NCBI GenBank assembly: GCA_945883235.1
Contig: CAMCXF010000014.1
Span: 1 to 64,000 of the forward strand
Origin: Phenylobacterium deserti
Lineage (GTDB): Bacteria > Pseudomonadota > Alphaproteobacteria > Caulobacterales > Caulobacteraceae
Length of the DNA stretch: 64,000 nt
Reading direction: 5' to 3'
The translations under genes and the position numbers were made by a program. A model generated the notes under the pieces. It was not told the DNA's origin. It searched no databases and was given only the letters and a program-made list of their open reading frames with translations. Position 1 is the first letter of the stretch, and the number at the start of each line of letters is the position of its first letter. This document shows, in pieces, positions 26,917 to 36,327 of the stretch.

Positions 26917-27561
26917 TCAGCGCGGGGCTTCGGCCCGAAACGTCACGCCCGCGGGTTTCTGAAACAGCGTCGGGTCGTCCGGCAAGCCCATTTCAAACGC
27001 GTCATACCGGATCGTCAGGACCGTCCGCGCACCCCGGTAATAGGCGACCTCCGCCGGGACACCCCGGTCGGTCAGCAGGACTTCCAGACGCTGGTCACCC
27101 GCCTGCAGCGCATAGATTCGGGCGGTCTTTCCGTCCACCGTCCTGACCCCGGCCTCGCGACCCCGCGCCCTCACGAAGGCGGCTTCGCAGCCGAATTCCA
27201 GCTCCTGGAACACTGCCGGCACGCCCTGCCCCGCCACAATCGGGGCGTGGGCCACGAAAATCGGACCCGGGTCGACCAAATGCTTGCCGGTCTGATCCAT
27301 CAGATTGATCATCCAGATGTCAGGCTCTGCGACGATGGTCAGGAGGTGCCGGCGTTGTTCAGGATCAGGCGCCTCCTCATTTCGCAGGTGCCGTTCGCCC
27401 TTTCGATAGAGGGTGACAGGTTCGGCGTTGAAACTGCCAAGCAGGATGTCGGGTCCAACCGAGCGGGTCACGATCCGCGTCAGCGTCGGCGGGGCGCAGG
27501 TCGCCGCGGAGGCGGGCGCAGCTATCAGCGCGATCAGAATCGCCAGTCCAACGGGTTTCAT
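26917..27561 (-). CDS. secreted protein of unknown function
   Basis: 214 residues with a clean Sec signal peptide (MKPVGLAILIALIAAPASA followed by ATCAPP). The mature part is predicted mainly beta-strand (PDIWMINLMDQTGKHLVDPG, VAYYRGARTVLTIRYDAFEM) and ends DDPTLFQKPAGVTFRAEAPR. The alternating strands and the final P-x-G-V-x-F stretch are loosely like LolA/outer-membrane carrier-type or DUF-type periplasmic proteins, but I cannot name the family. Cys21 and a cysteine in EFGCEAAF may pair. Confidence 0.65.
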   Translation of the reverse strand: MKPVGLAILIALIAAPASAATCAPPTLTRIVTRSVGPDILLGSFNAEPVTLYRKGERHLRNEEAPDPEQRRHLLTIVAEPDIWMINLMDQTGKHLVDPGPIFVAHAPIVAGQGVPAVFQELEFGCEAAFVRARGREAGVRTVDGKTARIYALQAGDQRLEVLLTDRGVPAEVAYYRGARTVLTIRYDAFEMGLPDDPTLFQKPAGVTFRAEAPR

Positions 27562-27636
27562 ACGACTCGTCTCAACATGCGCGGTTGAGGTGACTGCCCT
27601 CGCCCTCTAGCCTCAGGCCCAGCACCGGAGCCGTCA

Positions 27637-28416
27637 ATGCGTATTGCCACCTGGAACGTCAACTCGGTCAACGCGCGGCTTGAAACGGTTTTGCGTTGGT
27701 TCGAGGAAGCCGCGCCGGATGTTGCCTGCCTGCAGGAAATCAAATGCGTCGACGAGAAGTTTCCGACTGAAGCCTTTGAACGCCTTGGCTACAATGTCGC
27801 GGTACATGGCCAGAAGACCTATAATGGCGTCGCCCTGATCTCGAAGACTCCGCTTGAAGATGTGCGGCGCGGGCTGCCGGGCGATGATGCCGACGATCAG
27901 GCACGTTACATCGAGGCCGTCGTTTCGGGGCCGCGCCCCGTGCGGGTGGGCTGCCTCTACCTGCCCAACGGCAACCCGATCACGACAGAGAAGTTCGCCT
28001 ACAAGCTGGGCTGGATGACGCGGCTCAACGCCCACGCCCGCGAACTTCTGACGTGGGAGGAGCCCTTTGTTCTGCTGGGGGACTACAACGTCATTCCCGA
28101 ACGGCGCGACGCCGAACTTCCGGACAACTGGACGGGCGACGCACTGTTCCGGCCCGAGAGCCGCGCCGCCTTCCGGGCCCTGAAGAACCTGGGCCTGACA
28201 GAGGCGTTCCTTGAAGCCGATGGCGCGGCGGGGGCCTACACATTCTGGGACTATCAAGCTGGGGCATGGCAGAGGAACAACGGCATCCGCATCGACCACG
28301 CCCTGCTCTCCCCCCAGGCCGCAGACCTGCTAACCGGCGTGTCGATCCACCGCGACGTCAGGTCCTGGGAAAAGCCGTCGGATCATGTGCCGTTGATGGT
28401 CGAGCTGGACGCCTGA
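27637..28416 (+). CDS. xthA: exodeoxyribonuclease III
   Basis: 259 residues of the exonuclease III/AP endonuclease family used in base-excision repair. The motifs are all present: WNVNSVNARL, CLQEIKC with the metal-binding Glu, GDYNVIPERRDAE, RIDHALLSPQ and the final SDHVPLMVELDA with the catalytic Asp-His. The acetyltransferase gene follows after three bases. Confidence 0.95.
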   Translation: MRIATWNVNSVNARLETVLRWFEEAAPDVACLQEIKCVDEKFPTEAFERLGYNVAVHGQKTYNGVALISKTPLEDVRRGLPGDDADDQARYIEAVVSGPRPVRVGCLYLPNGNPITTEKFAYKLGWMTRLNAHARELLTWEEPFVLLGDYNVIPERRDAELPDNWTGDALFRPESRAAFRALKNLGLTEAFLEADGAAGAYTFWDYQAGAWQRNNGIRIDHALLSPQAADLLTGVSIHRDVRSWEKPSDHVPLMVELDA

Positions 28417-28419
28417 CCC

Positions 28420-29019
28420 ATGCTGGCAGACGGTTATCACGACCTTCCGGAGGGCAAGATCGCGGCGATCGTCACCTCCCTGGAGATGACCACGCCACCG
28501 ATGCTGCGTCCGGAGGTGGAAAATCCCTCGTGGACGCTTCACCGGCTATCCGCACCGACTTCGGCGGAATATCTGGCACTCTATCGTGCCGTAGGCACCG
28601 ACTGGCTGTGGTTTACGCGGCTGGTCACGCCGCCCGACCTGCTGCGGATGGATCTCGATGACCCGGGCGTCGAGGTCTATCGCCTTGAGACTTCCGACGG
28701 TGAATTCGGCATACTGGAGCTCGACTTCCGCGAACCCGAAACCTGCGAGCTGGTCTATTTTGGCGTGACGGGCGGCCTGATCGGCGGCGGCGCGGCGCGC
28801 TGGCTGATGAACCGCGCCATTGAGCGGGCGTGGTCAAAGCCGATCCGGCGGTTCTGGGTGCACACCTGTACGCTGGATCATCAAGGTGCACCGCAGTTCT
28901 ATATGCGCTCGGGATTCAGGCCGTTCCGCCGACAGCTCGAGATCGCCGACGATCCCCGGCTCAACGATCTCGCCCCGGTCGACTCGGCCAGCCATGTCCC
29001 TGTGATCCCGCTGGCTTAG
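28420..29019 (+). CDS. GNAT family N-acetyltransferase
   Basis: 199 residues, starting 3 bases after the xthA stop. The GNAT fold is indicated by FGILELDFREPETCELVYFG and the acetyl-CoA-binding turn GGLIGGGAARWLMNRAIERA, followed by FWVHTCTLDHQGAPQFYMRS and GFRPFRR, the usual end of the domain. The acceptor is unknown; the close coupling with xthA need not mean a functional link. Confidence 0.88.
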   Translation: MLADGYHDLPEGKIAAIVTSLEMTTPPMLRPEVENPSWTLHRLSAPTSAEYLALYRAVGTDWLWFTRLVTPPDLLRMDLDDPGVEVYRLETSDGEFGILELDFREPETCELVYFGVTGGLIGGGAARWLMNRAIERAWSKPIRRFWVHTCTLDHQGAPQFYMRSGFRPFRRQLEIADDPRLNDLAPVDSASHVPVIPLA

Positions 29020-29051
29020 CCGACTCACCGAAACCGCGTAGCCTCTGGTCC

Positions 29052-29756
29052 ATGGACGACGTTGCCAGGCTTCTGACGCTGCTGGCGCTTGTGGGCGCAG
29101 CTTTGACGCTCCTCGGCGGCGTGTTTGCGTGGCGGCTGGACGAGGTCCGGCGGATCCGGCGCAGCCTGACACTGGTGCTGGAGGTCGATCCGAAGCCTCT
29201 GCTGACGGCGCGAGGACGCGGCGCGGGGATCGGCTTCAATCTGGGTACACGGAAGGTCGCTGTAACGTCTGACCGGGGCGTCTGGTGCCTTGTCTTTGAG
29301 ATCGATGAACTGATGGGCGTCGAGCTGATCGTCGACCGCCAGGTCGTCGCGCGCACTTTCAGAAACGAGTCGCGCCGGCCTTTGGACCAGCTGACGGCCC
29401 CCGAGGAACGGGTTCGACTGCGATTTGTCTTCGATGATCCCGCCCACGCCGATTTCGATATCGACCTGTGGCGGCCGGAAGACGATAACCTGCACGGTCG
29501 CCCGGACGCAGAGACCGCCTTGCAGGAGGCAAACCGCTGGATGGCACGGATGGAGGCCATCCTGCGCCGGGGTGCGCGAACTGCAACGCCTGTCTGGATC
29601 TCGACCGATCTGGCGGCGTCGCGTCCGGTTCAGACCATTCAGCTCGCGACACCGATGCTCGATGACGATGACGATGACGATGACGCCGGGGTTCCGCCTT
29701 GGGACGAGGTGCCGGTTGACGACGACGAGCCTTTGAGTTTACATCGTAAATCATAA
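29052..29756 (+). CDS. uncharacterised membrane-anchored protein with a poly-Asp tract
   Basis: 234 residues from ATG 29052. A single N-terminal helix (LLTLLALVGAALTLLGGVFA) is followed by a soluble domain (GFNLGTRKVAVTSDRGVWCL, LRFVFDDPAHADFDIDLW) and an acidic C-terminus with eight consecutive Asp residues encoded by alternating gat/gac codons at about 29662-29685. The family is not known to me. The repeat of gatgac could be length-variable. The open frame extends upstream to 28830, but that overlaps the acetyltransferase gene. Confidence 0.6.
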   Translation: MDDVARLLTLLALVGAALTLLGGVFAWRLDEVRRIRRSLTLVLEVDPKPLLTARGRGAGIGFNLGTRKVAVTSDRGVWCLVFEIDELMGVELIVDRQVVARTFRNESRRPLDQLTAPEERVRLRFVFDDPAHADFDIDLWRPEDDNLHGRPDAETALQEANRWMARMEAILRRGARTATPVWISTDLAASRPVQTIQLATPMLDDDDDDDDAGVPPWDEVPVDDDEPLSLHRKS

Positions 29757-29786
29757 CGTCCGCACCATTTTCCGAGGACCTGCCCA

Positions 29787-30479
29787 ATGGCCAGTCTGAT
29801 CGTCGCGGCCAGCTTTTTCGTCCTGCTGCACCTGGTGGTGTCCGGCACAAAGCTTCGCGATAGCATCGTCGGCAGGATCGGCGCCGGGCCGTACATGGGC
29901 CTGTTCTCGCTGGCGTCTGTGGCGGGACTGGTGTGGCTGGGAATGGCGTTCGCCCAGTCCCGGGGTGCGGCATGGAATATGGCCTGGTGGGACCTGAGTG
30001 CGGCGACCCGTCATGTCCAGCTGGTGCTTCAGCTTGTTGCCCTGCTGCTGATCGTGCCCGGCCTGACCACGCCTAACCCCACCAGCGTCAGCCAGGAAGG
30101 CTCCCTGGACCGCCCCGATGTGATCAAGGGTATGCTGCGGATCACCCGCCACCCGTTCCTCTGGGGTGTCGCGATCTGGGCGGCGGGTCACCTGCTGGTG
30201 AACGGCGACACGGCCAGTCTCGTGCTGTTCGGATCCATGCTGGCGTTGGCGCTGTTCGGGACAGCGAGCATCGACGCCAAACGCAAGCGAGCGCTGGGCG
30301 CGACCTGGGACAGCTTTGCGGCGCAGACGTCAAACGTGCCCTTCGGGGCCATCGCGGGCGGCCGCCAGCAACTCCGGCTGGGCGAGATCGGGCTGTGGCG
30401 GATTGCTCTGGCCGTCGGGGTCTGGGCGGTGCTGACGCTGGCACATCCGCTGCTGTTCGGCGTCGCGGCCCTACCCTAA
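29787..30479 (+). CDS. NnrU family membrane protein
   Basis: 230 residues and about six transmembrane helices. The start ASLIVAASFFVLLHLVVSGT and the segment DVIKGMLRITRHPFLWGVAI followed by WAAGHLLVNGD are the NnrU/isoprenylcysteine-methyltransferase-like signature (ITRHP). NnrU-type proteins are linked to nitric-oxide or nitrite metabolism in denitrifiers, but no denitrification gene is seen here. The related 15-cis-zeta-carotene isomerase has the same fold. The stop overlaps the stop of the convergent racemase gene. Confidence 0.85.
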   Translation: MASLIVAASFFVLLHLVVSGTKLRDSIVGRIGAGPYMGLFSLASVAGLVWLGMAFAQSRGAAWNMAWWDLSAATRHVQLVLQLVALLLIVPGLTTPNPTSVSQEGSLDRPDVIKGMLRITRHPFLWGVAIWAAGHLLVNGDTASLVLFGSMLALALFGTASIDAKRKRALGATWDSFAAQTSNVPFGAIAGGRQQLRLGEIGLWRIALAVGVWAVLTLAHPLLFGVAALP

Positions 30480-31165
30480 CTCAACGCGAAATTCACCGCC
30501 GCCTCGGCATGCGCGATGGCGGTGTCGACGGTCGGCAATGGCATCGCGTCGGGATCCAGCAGCAGGCCGATTTCCGTGCAGCCGAAGATGATGCTGTCGG
30601 CCCCGTCCGCACGCCCCCGCTCGATCATGTCCTGCACGACGACCCGCGACCCGGCCAGGATCACGCCCTGACAAAGTTCGTCGTAGATGATGTCGTGCAG
30701 GCGGTCGCGGTCTGACTTTCCAGGGACGAGCACCGACAGCCCCTTGGCCTCCAGCCGGTTGCGGTAGAAGTCCTTTTCCATCGTAAAGCGCGTTGCCAGC
30801 AACAGGGGGCGCGACACGCCTTTGGCCAGAAGCACCGCCGCCGTCGCGTCTGCGATGTGGATCAACGGCACCTTTACCGCTGCAGCCACCTGCGGTGCGT
30901 TCAGATGCATGGTGTTGGCACATATGACGATAGCCTGCGCGCCGGCAGCCTCTAGATGGCGCGCAGCGTCCGCCAGGATCGTGCCGGTGGCCTCCCAGTC
31001 GTCCTTCGCCTGGAGCTCTGCAATCGGCGCAAAGTCCACCGACCAGAGGATCAGTTCGCAAGAGTGCAATCCACCCAGCCGTTCGCGGACCAGCCGGTTG
31101 AGCTGCTGATAGTAGACCGTGGTGCTCTCGGCGCTGATCCCGCCGATCAGGCCAAGGATTTTCAT
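30476..31165 (-). CDS. aspartate/glutamate racemase family protein
   Basis: 229 residues from ATG 31165, starting 2 bases after the ilvD stop. The two catalytic cysteines of the cofactor-independent Asp/Glu racemase family are in VICANTMHLNAP and SIIFGCTEIGLLLDPDAMP. The start KILGLIGGISAESTTVYYQQ is the broad-specificity amino-acid racemase (YgeA-type) form. The substrate is not determined. It is translationally linked to ilvD. Confidence 0.88.
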   Translation of the reverse strand: MKILGLIGGISAESTTVYYQQLNRLVRERLGGLHSCELILWSVDFAPIAELQAKDDWEATGTILADAARHLEAAGAQAIVICANTMHLNAPQVAAAVKVPLIHIADATAAVLLAKGVSRPLLLATRFTMEKDFYRNRLEAKGLSVLVPGKSDRDRLHDIIYDELCQGVILAGSRVVVQDMIERGRADGADSIIFGCTEIGLLLDPDAMPLPTVDTAIAHAEAAVNFALS

Positions 31166-31167
31166 GC

Positions 31168-32904
31168 CTACAGATCCGCGTAGACGTGGCTCTCGCCGGC
31201 CATGCCGGGATGGGTCAGCGCGCCGAGATGAGCGGGCCCCACCAACTGGGCGTATTTCCACAGTGCGCCGGAGCCATAGTTGGTCACCCGCGGCTTCCAG
31301 TCACGCTTGCGGATCTCCAGCTCGGCGGGATCAACCTCAAGGTCGATGACCCCGGCGTCGGCATCGATGTTGATGATGTCGCCATCACGGACCAATGCGA
31401 TGGGACCGCCCAGCTGCGCCTCAGGCCCTATGTGGCCGACGCAGAGGCCGCGCGTGCCGCCCGAGAACCGGCCGTCGGTGACCAGGGCCACCTTGTCGCC
31501 GCGTCCCTGGCCGGACAGCGCCGCCGTGGTCGACAGCATCTCGCGCATACCGGGACCGCCGCGCGCGCCCTCATAACGGATGACCAGGACGTCGCCGTCC
31601 TTGTAGTCCCCGGCCTCAACCGCCGCGAAACAGGCGTCCTCGCCTTCGAACACGCGGGCCGGACCGCGATGGCTGCGGTGCTCGGTCATGCCCGCGACCT
31701 TGACGATGGCACCATCCGGGGCCAGCGAACCCCAAAGCCCGACCACCCCGCCAGTCGGCGACAGCGGGTTGGAGACTGGGCGGATCACCACCTGATCCTC
31801 GCGCCACTTCACGTCCTTGAGGTTCTCCGCAATTGTCTTGCCGGTAACGGTCATGCAGTCGCCGTGGATATAACCGCCCTCCAGCAGGGTCTTCAGCAGC
31901 ATGGGCATGCCACCCGCCTCGCCCATGTCCTTGGCCACGAAACGGCCGCCGGGCTTCAGGTCGGCGATGTAGGGGGTGCGCGCCGCGATCTCGGCGAAGT
32001 CCCTAAGAGTGAAAGTGATCCCGCACTCATGGGCCATGGCCGGCAGGTGCAGGCCACCGTTGGTGGATCCGCCGGTCGCCGCCACGACGACAGCCGCGTT
32101 CTCAAAGGACTTGCGGGTGACGATGTCGCGGGGTCGCAGTTGTTCGGCGATCAGCCGCACAACGGTCTCGCCCGACGCCACCGCATAGGCATCGCGGGTC
32201 AGATAGGGCGCAGGCAGCGAGGCCGACAGCGGCAGGGCCAGGCCGATCGCTTCCGACACGCACGCCATGGTGTTGGCTGTGAACTGGCCGCCGCACGCAC
32301 CATCCGACGGACAGGCGTGTTGCTCCAGCGAGCAAAGGTCCTCCAGGCTCATCCGGCCGGCCGAATGCATGCCGACACCTTCGAACACGTCCACGACGGT
32401 GACATCCCTGCCCTGCCACTGCCCGGGCAGGATCGAGCCGCCGTAGAGAAACACCGACGGCACATTCAGGCGCAACATCGCCATCATCATGCCCGGAAGC
32501 GACTTGTCGCAGCCGGCCAGGCCCACCAGGGCATCATAGCCGTGGCCACGCATGGTCAGCTCAACCGAGTCGGCGATCAGGTCGCGGCTGACCAGCGACG
32601 AGCGCATCCCCTCATGGCCCATCGCGATGCCATCGGTGACGGTGATGGTGCAGAACTCGCGCGGCGTTCCACCGGCCTTCTTGACGCCTTCCGACACCGC
32701 ATGCGCCTGACGCATCAGCGCGGTGTTGCAGGGTGCTGCCTCGTTCCAGCAGGACGCGACGCCGACGAACGGCTGGGCGATCTCGCGACTGCCAAGGCCC
32801 ATGGCGTAGTAGTAGGAGCGGTGCGGCGCACGCGCCGGTCCTTCGGTCACATGGCGACTGGGAAGTCTGGACTTGTTCCAGGTTCCGTCCGGATTGCGGT
32901 TCAT
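31168..32904 (-). CDS. ilvD: dihydroxy-acid dehydratase
   Basis: 578 residues of the IlvD/Edd family. IlvD dehydrates 2,3-dihydroxy-3-methyl acids to the 2-oxo acids leading to valine, leucine and isoleucine. Cluster cysteines are in ALVGLAGCDKSLPGMMMAML and PSDGACGGQFTANTMACVSE, and one in ASCWNEAAPC at the start. GGSTNGGLHLPAMAHE and GRFSGGTRGLCVGHIGPEAQ are also typical. The length of about 575 and the start PDGTWNKSRLPSRHVTEGPA are features of the longer IlvD/pentonate-dehydratase branch, so a sugar-acid dehydratase role is possible. Confidence 0.88.
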   Translation of the reverse strand: MNRNPDGTWNKSRLPSRHVTEGPARAPHRSYYYAMGLGSREIAQPFVGVASCWNEAAPCNTALMRQAHAVSEGVKKAGGTPREFCTITVTDGIAMGHEGMRSSLVSRDLIADSVELTMRGHGYDALVGLAGCDKSLPGMMMAMLRLNVPSVFLYGGSILPGQWQGRDVTVVDVFEGVGMHSAGRMSLEDLCSLEQHACPSDGACGGQFTANTMACVSEAIGLALPLSASLPAPYLTRDAYAVASGETVVRLIAEQLRPRDIVTRKSFENAAVVVAATGGSTNGGLHLPAMAHECGITFTLRDFAEIAARTPYIADLKPGGRFVAKDMGEAGGMPMLLKTLLEGGYIHGDCMTVTGKTIAENLKDVKWREDQVVIRPVSNPLSPTGGVVGLWGSLAPDGAIVKVAGMTEHRSHRGPARVFEGEDACFAAVEAGDYKDGDVLVIRYEGARGGPGMREMLSTTAALSGQGRGDKVALVTDGRFSGGTRGLCVGHIGPEAQLGGPIALVRDGDIINIDADAGVIDLEVDPAELEIRKRDWKPRVTNYGSGALWKYAQLVGPAHLGALTHPGMAGESHVYADL

Positions 32905-33402
32905 GTCTGCGCCCTCAAGAAATCAGCGAGCGCTCTCTCTAAGGGGGTCGCGGCGGCGGTGGAAGGGCCCCGCCGCCAAACCCGGGCATGTGGGGGCAAG
33001 ATAGGCCCGGGTTCAGCCGTGGCGTTTATGCACCATCCGCAAAATTACTTTTCCGCGCATTCCCTTGCAACATAAGGGTTTGATCACGATCGGACTACGT
33101 GTGGACCACAATTGACAGTGGCATCAAAAATTCAATCGGGGCAGTAATTTCAACGACATTTGCCCGGTAAGTGGCTAAACCGGGTATTTCATACGAAGAA
33201 CCCCGCTCATTGCGGCATATAACGTCGTCTCTGCGCCGCAGGATGGTCAATCACGCGCCACTAGCCTGACGACTGCCTACATAAACGGCAATCAGTTATC
33301 GGCGTTTACCTACCCCAAATTATTTGGTGAGAAGCCTCAGCTCAACAGATTCGGCGTGAAGCGGAAAAACCGCTCACCAACATCCGGGGAAATTTTCGAC
33401 AC
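32905..33402. promoter_or_regulatory. intergenic region between ilvD and the first TonB-dependent receptor
   Basis: A 498-base divergent gap, visibly less GC-rich than its surroundings from about 33040 on. It must hold the promoters for ilvD (leftward) and the receptor gene (rightward). A TTGACA at 33112-33117 has no matching -10 at standard spacing, so I do not call a promoter. Short inverted pairs occur near the receptor (gcggaaaaaccgc at 33360-33372). A weak ggggaaa site precedes the receptor ATG. No coding frame is convincing on either strand. Confidence 0.4.
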
Positions 33403-36003
33403 ATGAAACTCAAGCACAGCCTGCTAATGTCCGGCGCGCTCATGGCCGCCATGCTGGGTGCCTCTGCCGCTCAGGCCCAGTCCACCAACGAAATCGAAGA
33501 GCTGGTAGTCACCGCTGAAAAGCGTGAACAGAGCCTTCAGGACGTCCCCGTCGCCATCACGGCCTTCACCTCCGAGAAGCGTGACCTGGTCGGCATCAAC
33601 ACCGTGCAGGACCTGACCAACTTCACGCCCGGCCTGCAGTATTCCAGCCAGAACGACCGGATTTCTTTGCGCGGCGTCGGCCGCCTGAACAATGCCCTGG
33701 CCGCTGACTCTGCCGTCGCGGTCTATGCCGACGGCGTCTACACCACCTCGACTGTCCAGGCCGGCCAGACGCCGATCTTCCTGGATCGCCTGGAAGTGCT
33801 GCGCGGCCCGCAAGGCACACTGTACGGCCGCAACTCGATCGGCGGCGCGATCAACATCGTGTCCAAGAAGCCCACCGAAGAGTTCTACGCTGAAGTGCGC
33901 GGCACCTATGCGAATTACAACCGCCGGCTGGTAGAAGGTGCCGTGTCCGGCCCGATCACCGACTGGATGCAGTTCCGTGTTGCCGGCAACTGGGACAAGC
34001 AGACCGAGGGCTGGTTCAAGAACACCGGCACATCCGGTGCCGATGAAGGTGGCGTGATCGACACAACCTTCTTCGAGGGCCAACTGGCCATCCAGTTCAG
34101 CGAGCGCTTTGAAACCTGGATCAAGGTCACCCTGGCCCACTGGAACAACGGTGGCGGTGGCCCTGGATCGCGTTCCAGCTATTCGCCCCAGCCCTTCAAC
34201 CTGTCGCAGGTCACCCAGGGCAATACCCTGTCGCCGAACGCCAATTTCGGCTACAGCGGCCTGGCAACGAACGTGGTCAGCAACGGCTGTACCAGCGTCA
34301 ATCCGGCGGCGCGCAACTCCCGCCAGTTCTGCAACGACACGCCTGGCACCATCAAGCTGACCGACACCGTGATTGTGGCCAATCACTGGACGTACCACGC
34401 TGACAATTTTGACATCAAATACGTCACCGGCGGCACCCGCTATCACTACCACCTGACCGGCGATCAGGACGGCGGCGGCGTCAGCAGCTACTCGACCTGC
34501 TACACTCTGAGCGGCGCTGCCCAGGCCAGCTGCCTGGCCGGAACCACCCAACCGATCACCTATCAGACCAAATTCTCCTTCGACTACCAGGAGATCCAGG
34601 AATGGTGGAGCCACGAGGTCAACCTGATCTCGACCGGCGACGGTCCCTTCCAGTACGTGCTGGGCGGCTACTATTTCCACCAGACGTTTGACCAGCCGGT
34701 GTTCACCCAGCTGGAGAATGAGTCACGCCTGGCCGGCTTCACGGTCAATGCCGCGACGGGTGGTCCCGCTGCGCCCAACACCAATCGGCGCATCTTTGAC
34801 GACCAGCCGCACTTCAACGTGATCTCGCGCGCCCTGTTCGGCCAGATCGACTGGCAGTTCACAGACCAGCTGAAGACCACGGTCGGCCTGCGGATCGGCG
34901 ATGACGAAAAGCACGGCTACGAGCGCAACCGCCTGGTCTTCGCGCCGGGCACGCTCAATGCCAACTTCCCGATCGACGTCACGCCGGTCATCGGTCTGGT
35001 CGGCGGCAAGGGTGTGCTCTCGTCCACCTACGACGCCCGCACCGGCTACCGCACCCGTACCTATCGCGACAAGTGGTCAGCCGTCACCGGTACCTTCGGG
35101 CTGCAGTATGATCCGACCGAAGACCTGATGGTCTACGGCCGCGTCAGCCGCGGTTACAAGGCTGGCGGCTTCCGCGTCGGCATCGACACCACCCTTGGCG
35201 CGGACCCGGGAACCGACGAAGAAACGCTGGACAGCTTCGAAGTCGGCATGAAGGCCAATATTGGCCCCACGCTGCAGGTTAACGGCAGCCTGTTCTATTA
35301 CGACTACAAGGATGCACAGGTCCCGCTGTCGCAACCCTCGGCCACAGCCGGCGCCGCGGCGAACTCGATCCTGTTTAACGTGCCCAAGTCACGCTCCATG
35401 GGTCTGGAACTGGAGTCCATCTGGCAGCCGATCGACAATCTGCAGATTCTGGCGAACTACTCCTACCTCGACGCCGAAATCCGCAATGGTCGCGCCATCG
35501 ATCCGGCCGATCCCTGCGCCCAGGCCCCGGGCTCGCGCCGTACGCAGGCGACGACGATCGTCGATCAATTCTGCGGCGGCGCGCAGTTCCTGCAGGACCT
35601 CAGCGGAAACGCCTTGCCCAACTCGGCCAAGCACCGTTTCACGGTCAGCGCCAACTACACCTGGGTTATGGATGCGGGCTCTCTGACGGCGTCCGGCACC
35701 TATCTGTGGAGAGACTCGCAGTACGGCAGCATCTTCAACCGCAGCTACTACAAGGCCCCGTCGTTCGATCAGGCGGATGCCCGCGTGACCTTCAAGCCTG
35801 AAAGCGGCCGATACACGATCATCGGCTTCGCCAAGAACATCTTTGACACCAAGGGCTATGCCAACGGTGCCGGTGCCAACCGTCGCGCCGGCGGCACAAA
35901 TGGACGCGCTGACCTGTCGGGCACGTTCAACCCGTCGACCGGTACGACCTTTGAACTCAACCCGCCCCGTACCTACGGCGTGGAAATGCAATACCGCTTC
36001 TAG
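33403..36003 (+). CDS. TonB-dependent receptor (first of a tandem pair)
   Basis: 866 residues, an outer-membrane active-transport receptor. A signal peptide (MKLKHSLLMSGALMAAMLGA ... QAQ) is followed by the TonB box IEELVVTAEKREQSLQDVPV, the plug domain (GINTVQDLTNFTPGLQYSSQ, LEVLRGPQGTLYGRNSIGGA) and a 22-strand barrel ending RTYGVEMQYRF with the terminal Phe of outer-membrane proteins. This is the iron-independent type common in Caulobacterales and sphingomonads, used for carbohydrates, aromatics and similar molecules; the substrate is not evident. It has long extracellular loops with cysteine pairs (SNGCTSVNPAARNSRQFCND). The next gene is its close paralogue. Confidence 0.93.
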   Translation: MKLKHSLLMSGALMAAMLGASAAQAQSTNEIEELVVTAEKREQSLQDVPVAITAFTSEKRDLVGINTVQDLTNFTPGLQYSSQNDRISLRGVGRLNNALAADSAVAVYADGVYTTSTVQAGQTPIFLDRLEVLRGPQGTLYGRNSIGGAINIVSKKPTEEFYAEVRGTYANYNRRLVEGAVSGPITDWMQFRVAGNWDKQTEGWFKNTGTSGADEGGVIDTTFFEGQLAIQFSERFETWIKVTLAHWNNGGGGPGSRSSYSPQPFNLSQVTQGNTLSPNANFGYSGLATNVVSNGCTSVNPAARNSRQFCNDTPGTIKLTDTVIVANHWTYHADNFDIKYVTGGTRYHYHLTGDQDGGGVSSYSTCYTLSGAAQASCLAGTTQPITYQTKFSFDYQEIQEWWSHEVNLISTGDGPFQYVLGGYYFHQTFDQPVFTQLENESRLAGFTVNAATGGPAAPNTNRRIFDDQPHFNVISRALFGQIDWQFTDQLKTTVGLRIGDDEKHGYERNRLVFAPGTLNANFPIDVTPVIGLVGGKGVLSSTYDARTGYRTRTYRDKWSAVTGTFGLQYDPTEDLMVYGRVSRGYKAGGFRVGIDTTLGADPGTDEETLDSFEVGMKANIGPTLQVNGSLFYYDYKDAQVPLSQPSATAGAAANSILFNVPKSRSMGLELESIWQPIDNLQILANYSYLDAEIRNGRAIDPADPCAQAPGSRRTQATTIVDQFCGGAQFLQDLSGNALPNSAKHRFTVSANYTWVMDAGSLTASGTYLWRDSQYGSIFNRSYYKAPSFDQADARVTFKPESGRYTIIGFAKNIFDTKGYANGAGANRRAGGTNGRADLSGTFNPSTGTTFELNPPRTYGVEMQYRF

Positions 36004-36031
36004 TCTCTGAAGCGTCCAACTCCTGAAAAGG

Positions 36032-36064
36032 GGCGTCTCACATCAGGTGAGGCGCCTTTTTTTT
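36032..36064 (+). terminator. intrinsic terminator after the first receptor
   Basis: ggcgtctcac and gtgaggcgcc form a 10-bp stem (one G-T pair) with a five-base loop, followed by eight T. It separates the first receptor from its paralogue, so the two are not simply one operon. Confidence 0.88.
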
Positions 36065-36327
36065 GCCCGTCCTGCTAGAATCGCACGTCTGAATAAGCGC
36101 GGGAAACAGCCGCACCGGCTGGGTTGGAACGGCCCAGCCGTGGCTTTCGCGCATCATAGTCACGGAAACGGTCATCGCCCAACGGCCCGCCCAAGGGCAA
36201 TTCGGCGTTCCGGCAGGTGAACAGGGGTCACATAGGCATTGACGGCCAAGGCCTCGTGCTTCAGCTTCGTAACGAAGCGCAATAAAAATATGGCTTTCAA
36301 CACATCGCTGCGGGGAGGCAGTTTAGT
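36065..36327 (+). promoter_or_regulatory. leader of the second receptor gene
   Basis: The rest of the 324-base gap between the two receptor genes, after the terminator. It should carry a separate promoter for the second receptor. The stretch from 36275 (cgcaataaaaatatggcttt) is AT-rich, and a strong ggggaggcag ribosome site lies just before the ATG. I see no gene and no clear -35/-10 pair. It does not resemble the leader of the first receptor, although the coding starts are nearly identical. Confidence 0.35.

Noticed and set aside
29787-30479. Denitrification role for the NnrU-family protein
   Set aside because: No nitrite, nitric-oxide or nitrous-oxide reductase gene is in the window, and the family name reflects only some members.
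31186-33075. A 629-codon open frame on the plus strand
   Set aside because: It is antisense to ilvD over nearly its whole length; the ilvD frame has clear family motifs, and this frame is rich in His, Arg, Gly and Gln as expected for a GC-rich shadow.
33094-33102. ACTACGTGT, found upstream of the first receptor and again at 42844-42852 upstream of the amidohydrolase
   Set aside because: A 9-base word is expected to recur by chance in a window of this size, and the surrounding bases do not match.
33112-33117. TTGACA as a possible -35 element of the first receptor gene
   Set aside because: No acceptable -10 hexamer lies 15-19 bases downstream, and it is nearly 300 bases from the start codon.
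33424-34680. A 418-codon open frame antisense to the first TonB-dependent receptor
   Set aside because: The receptor is certain from its signal peptide, TonB box and plug. The antisense frame has similar shadows in the second receptor and no ribosome site or recognisable domain.
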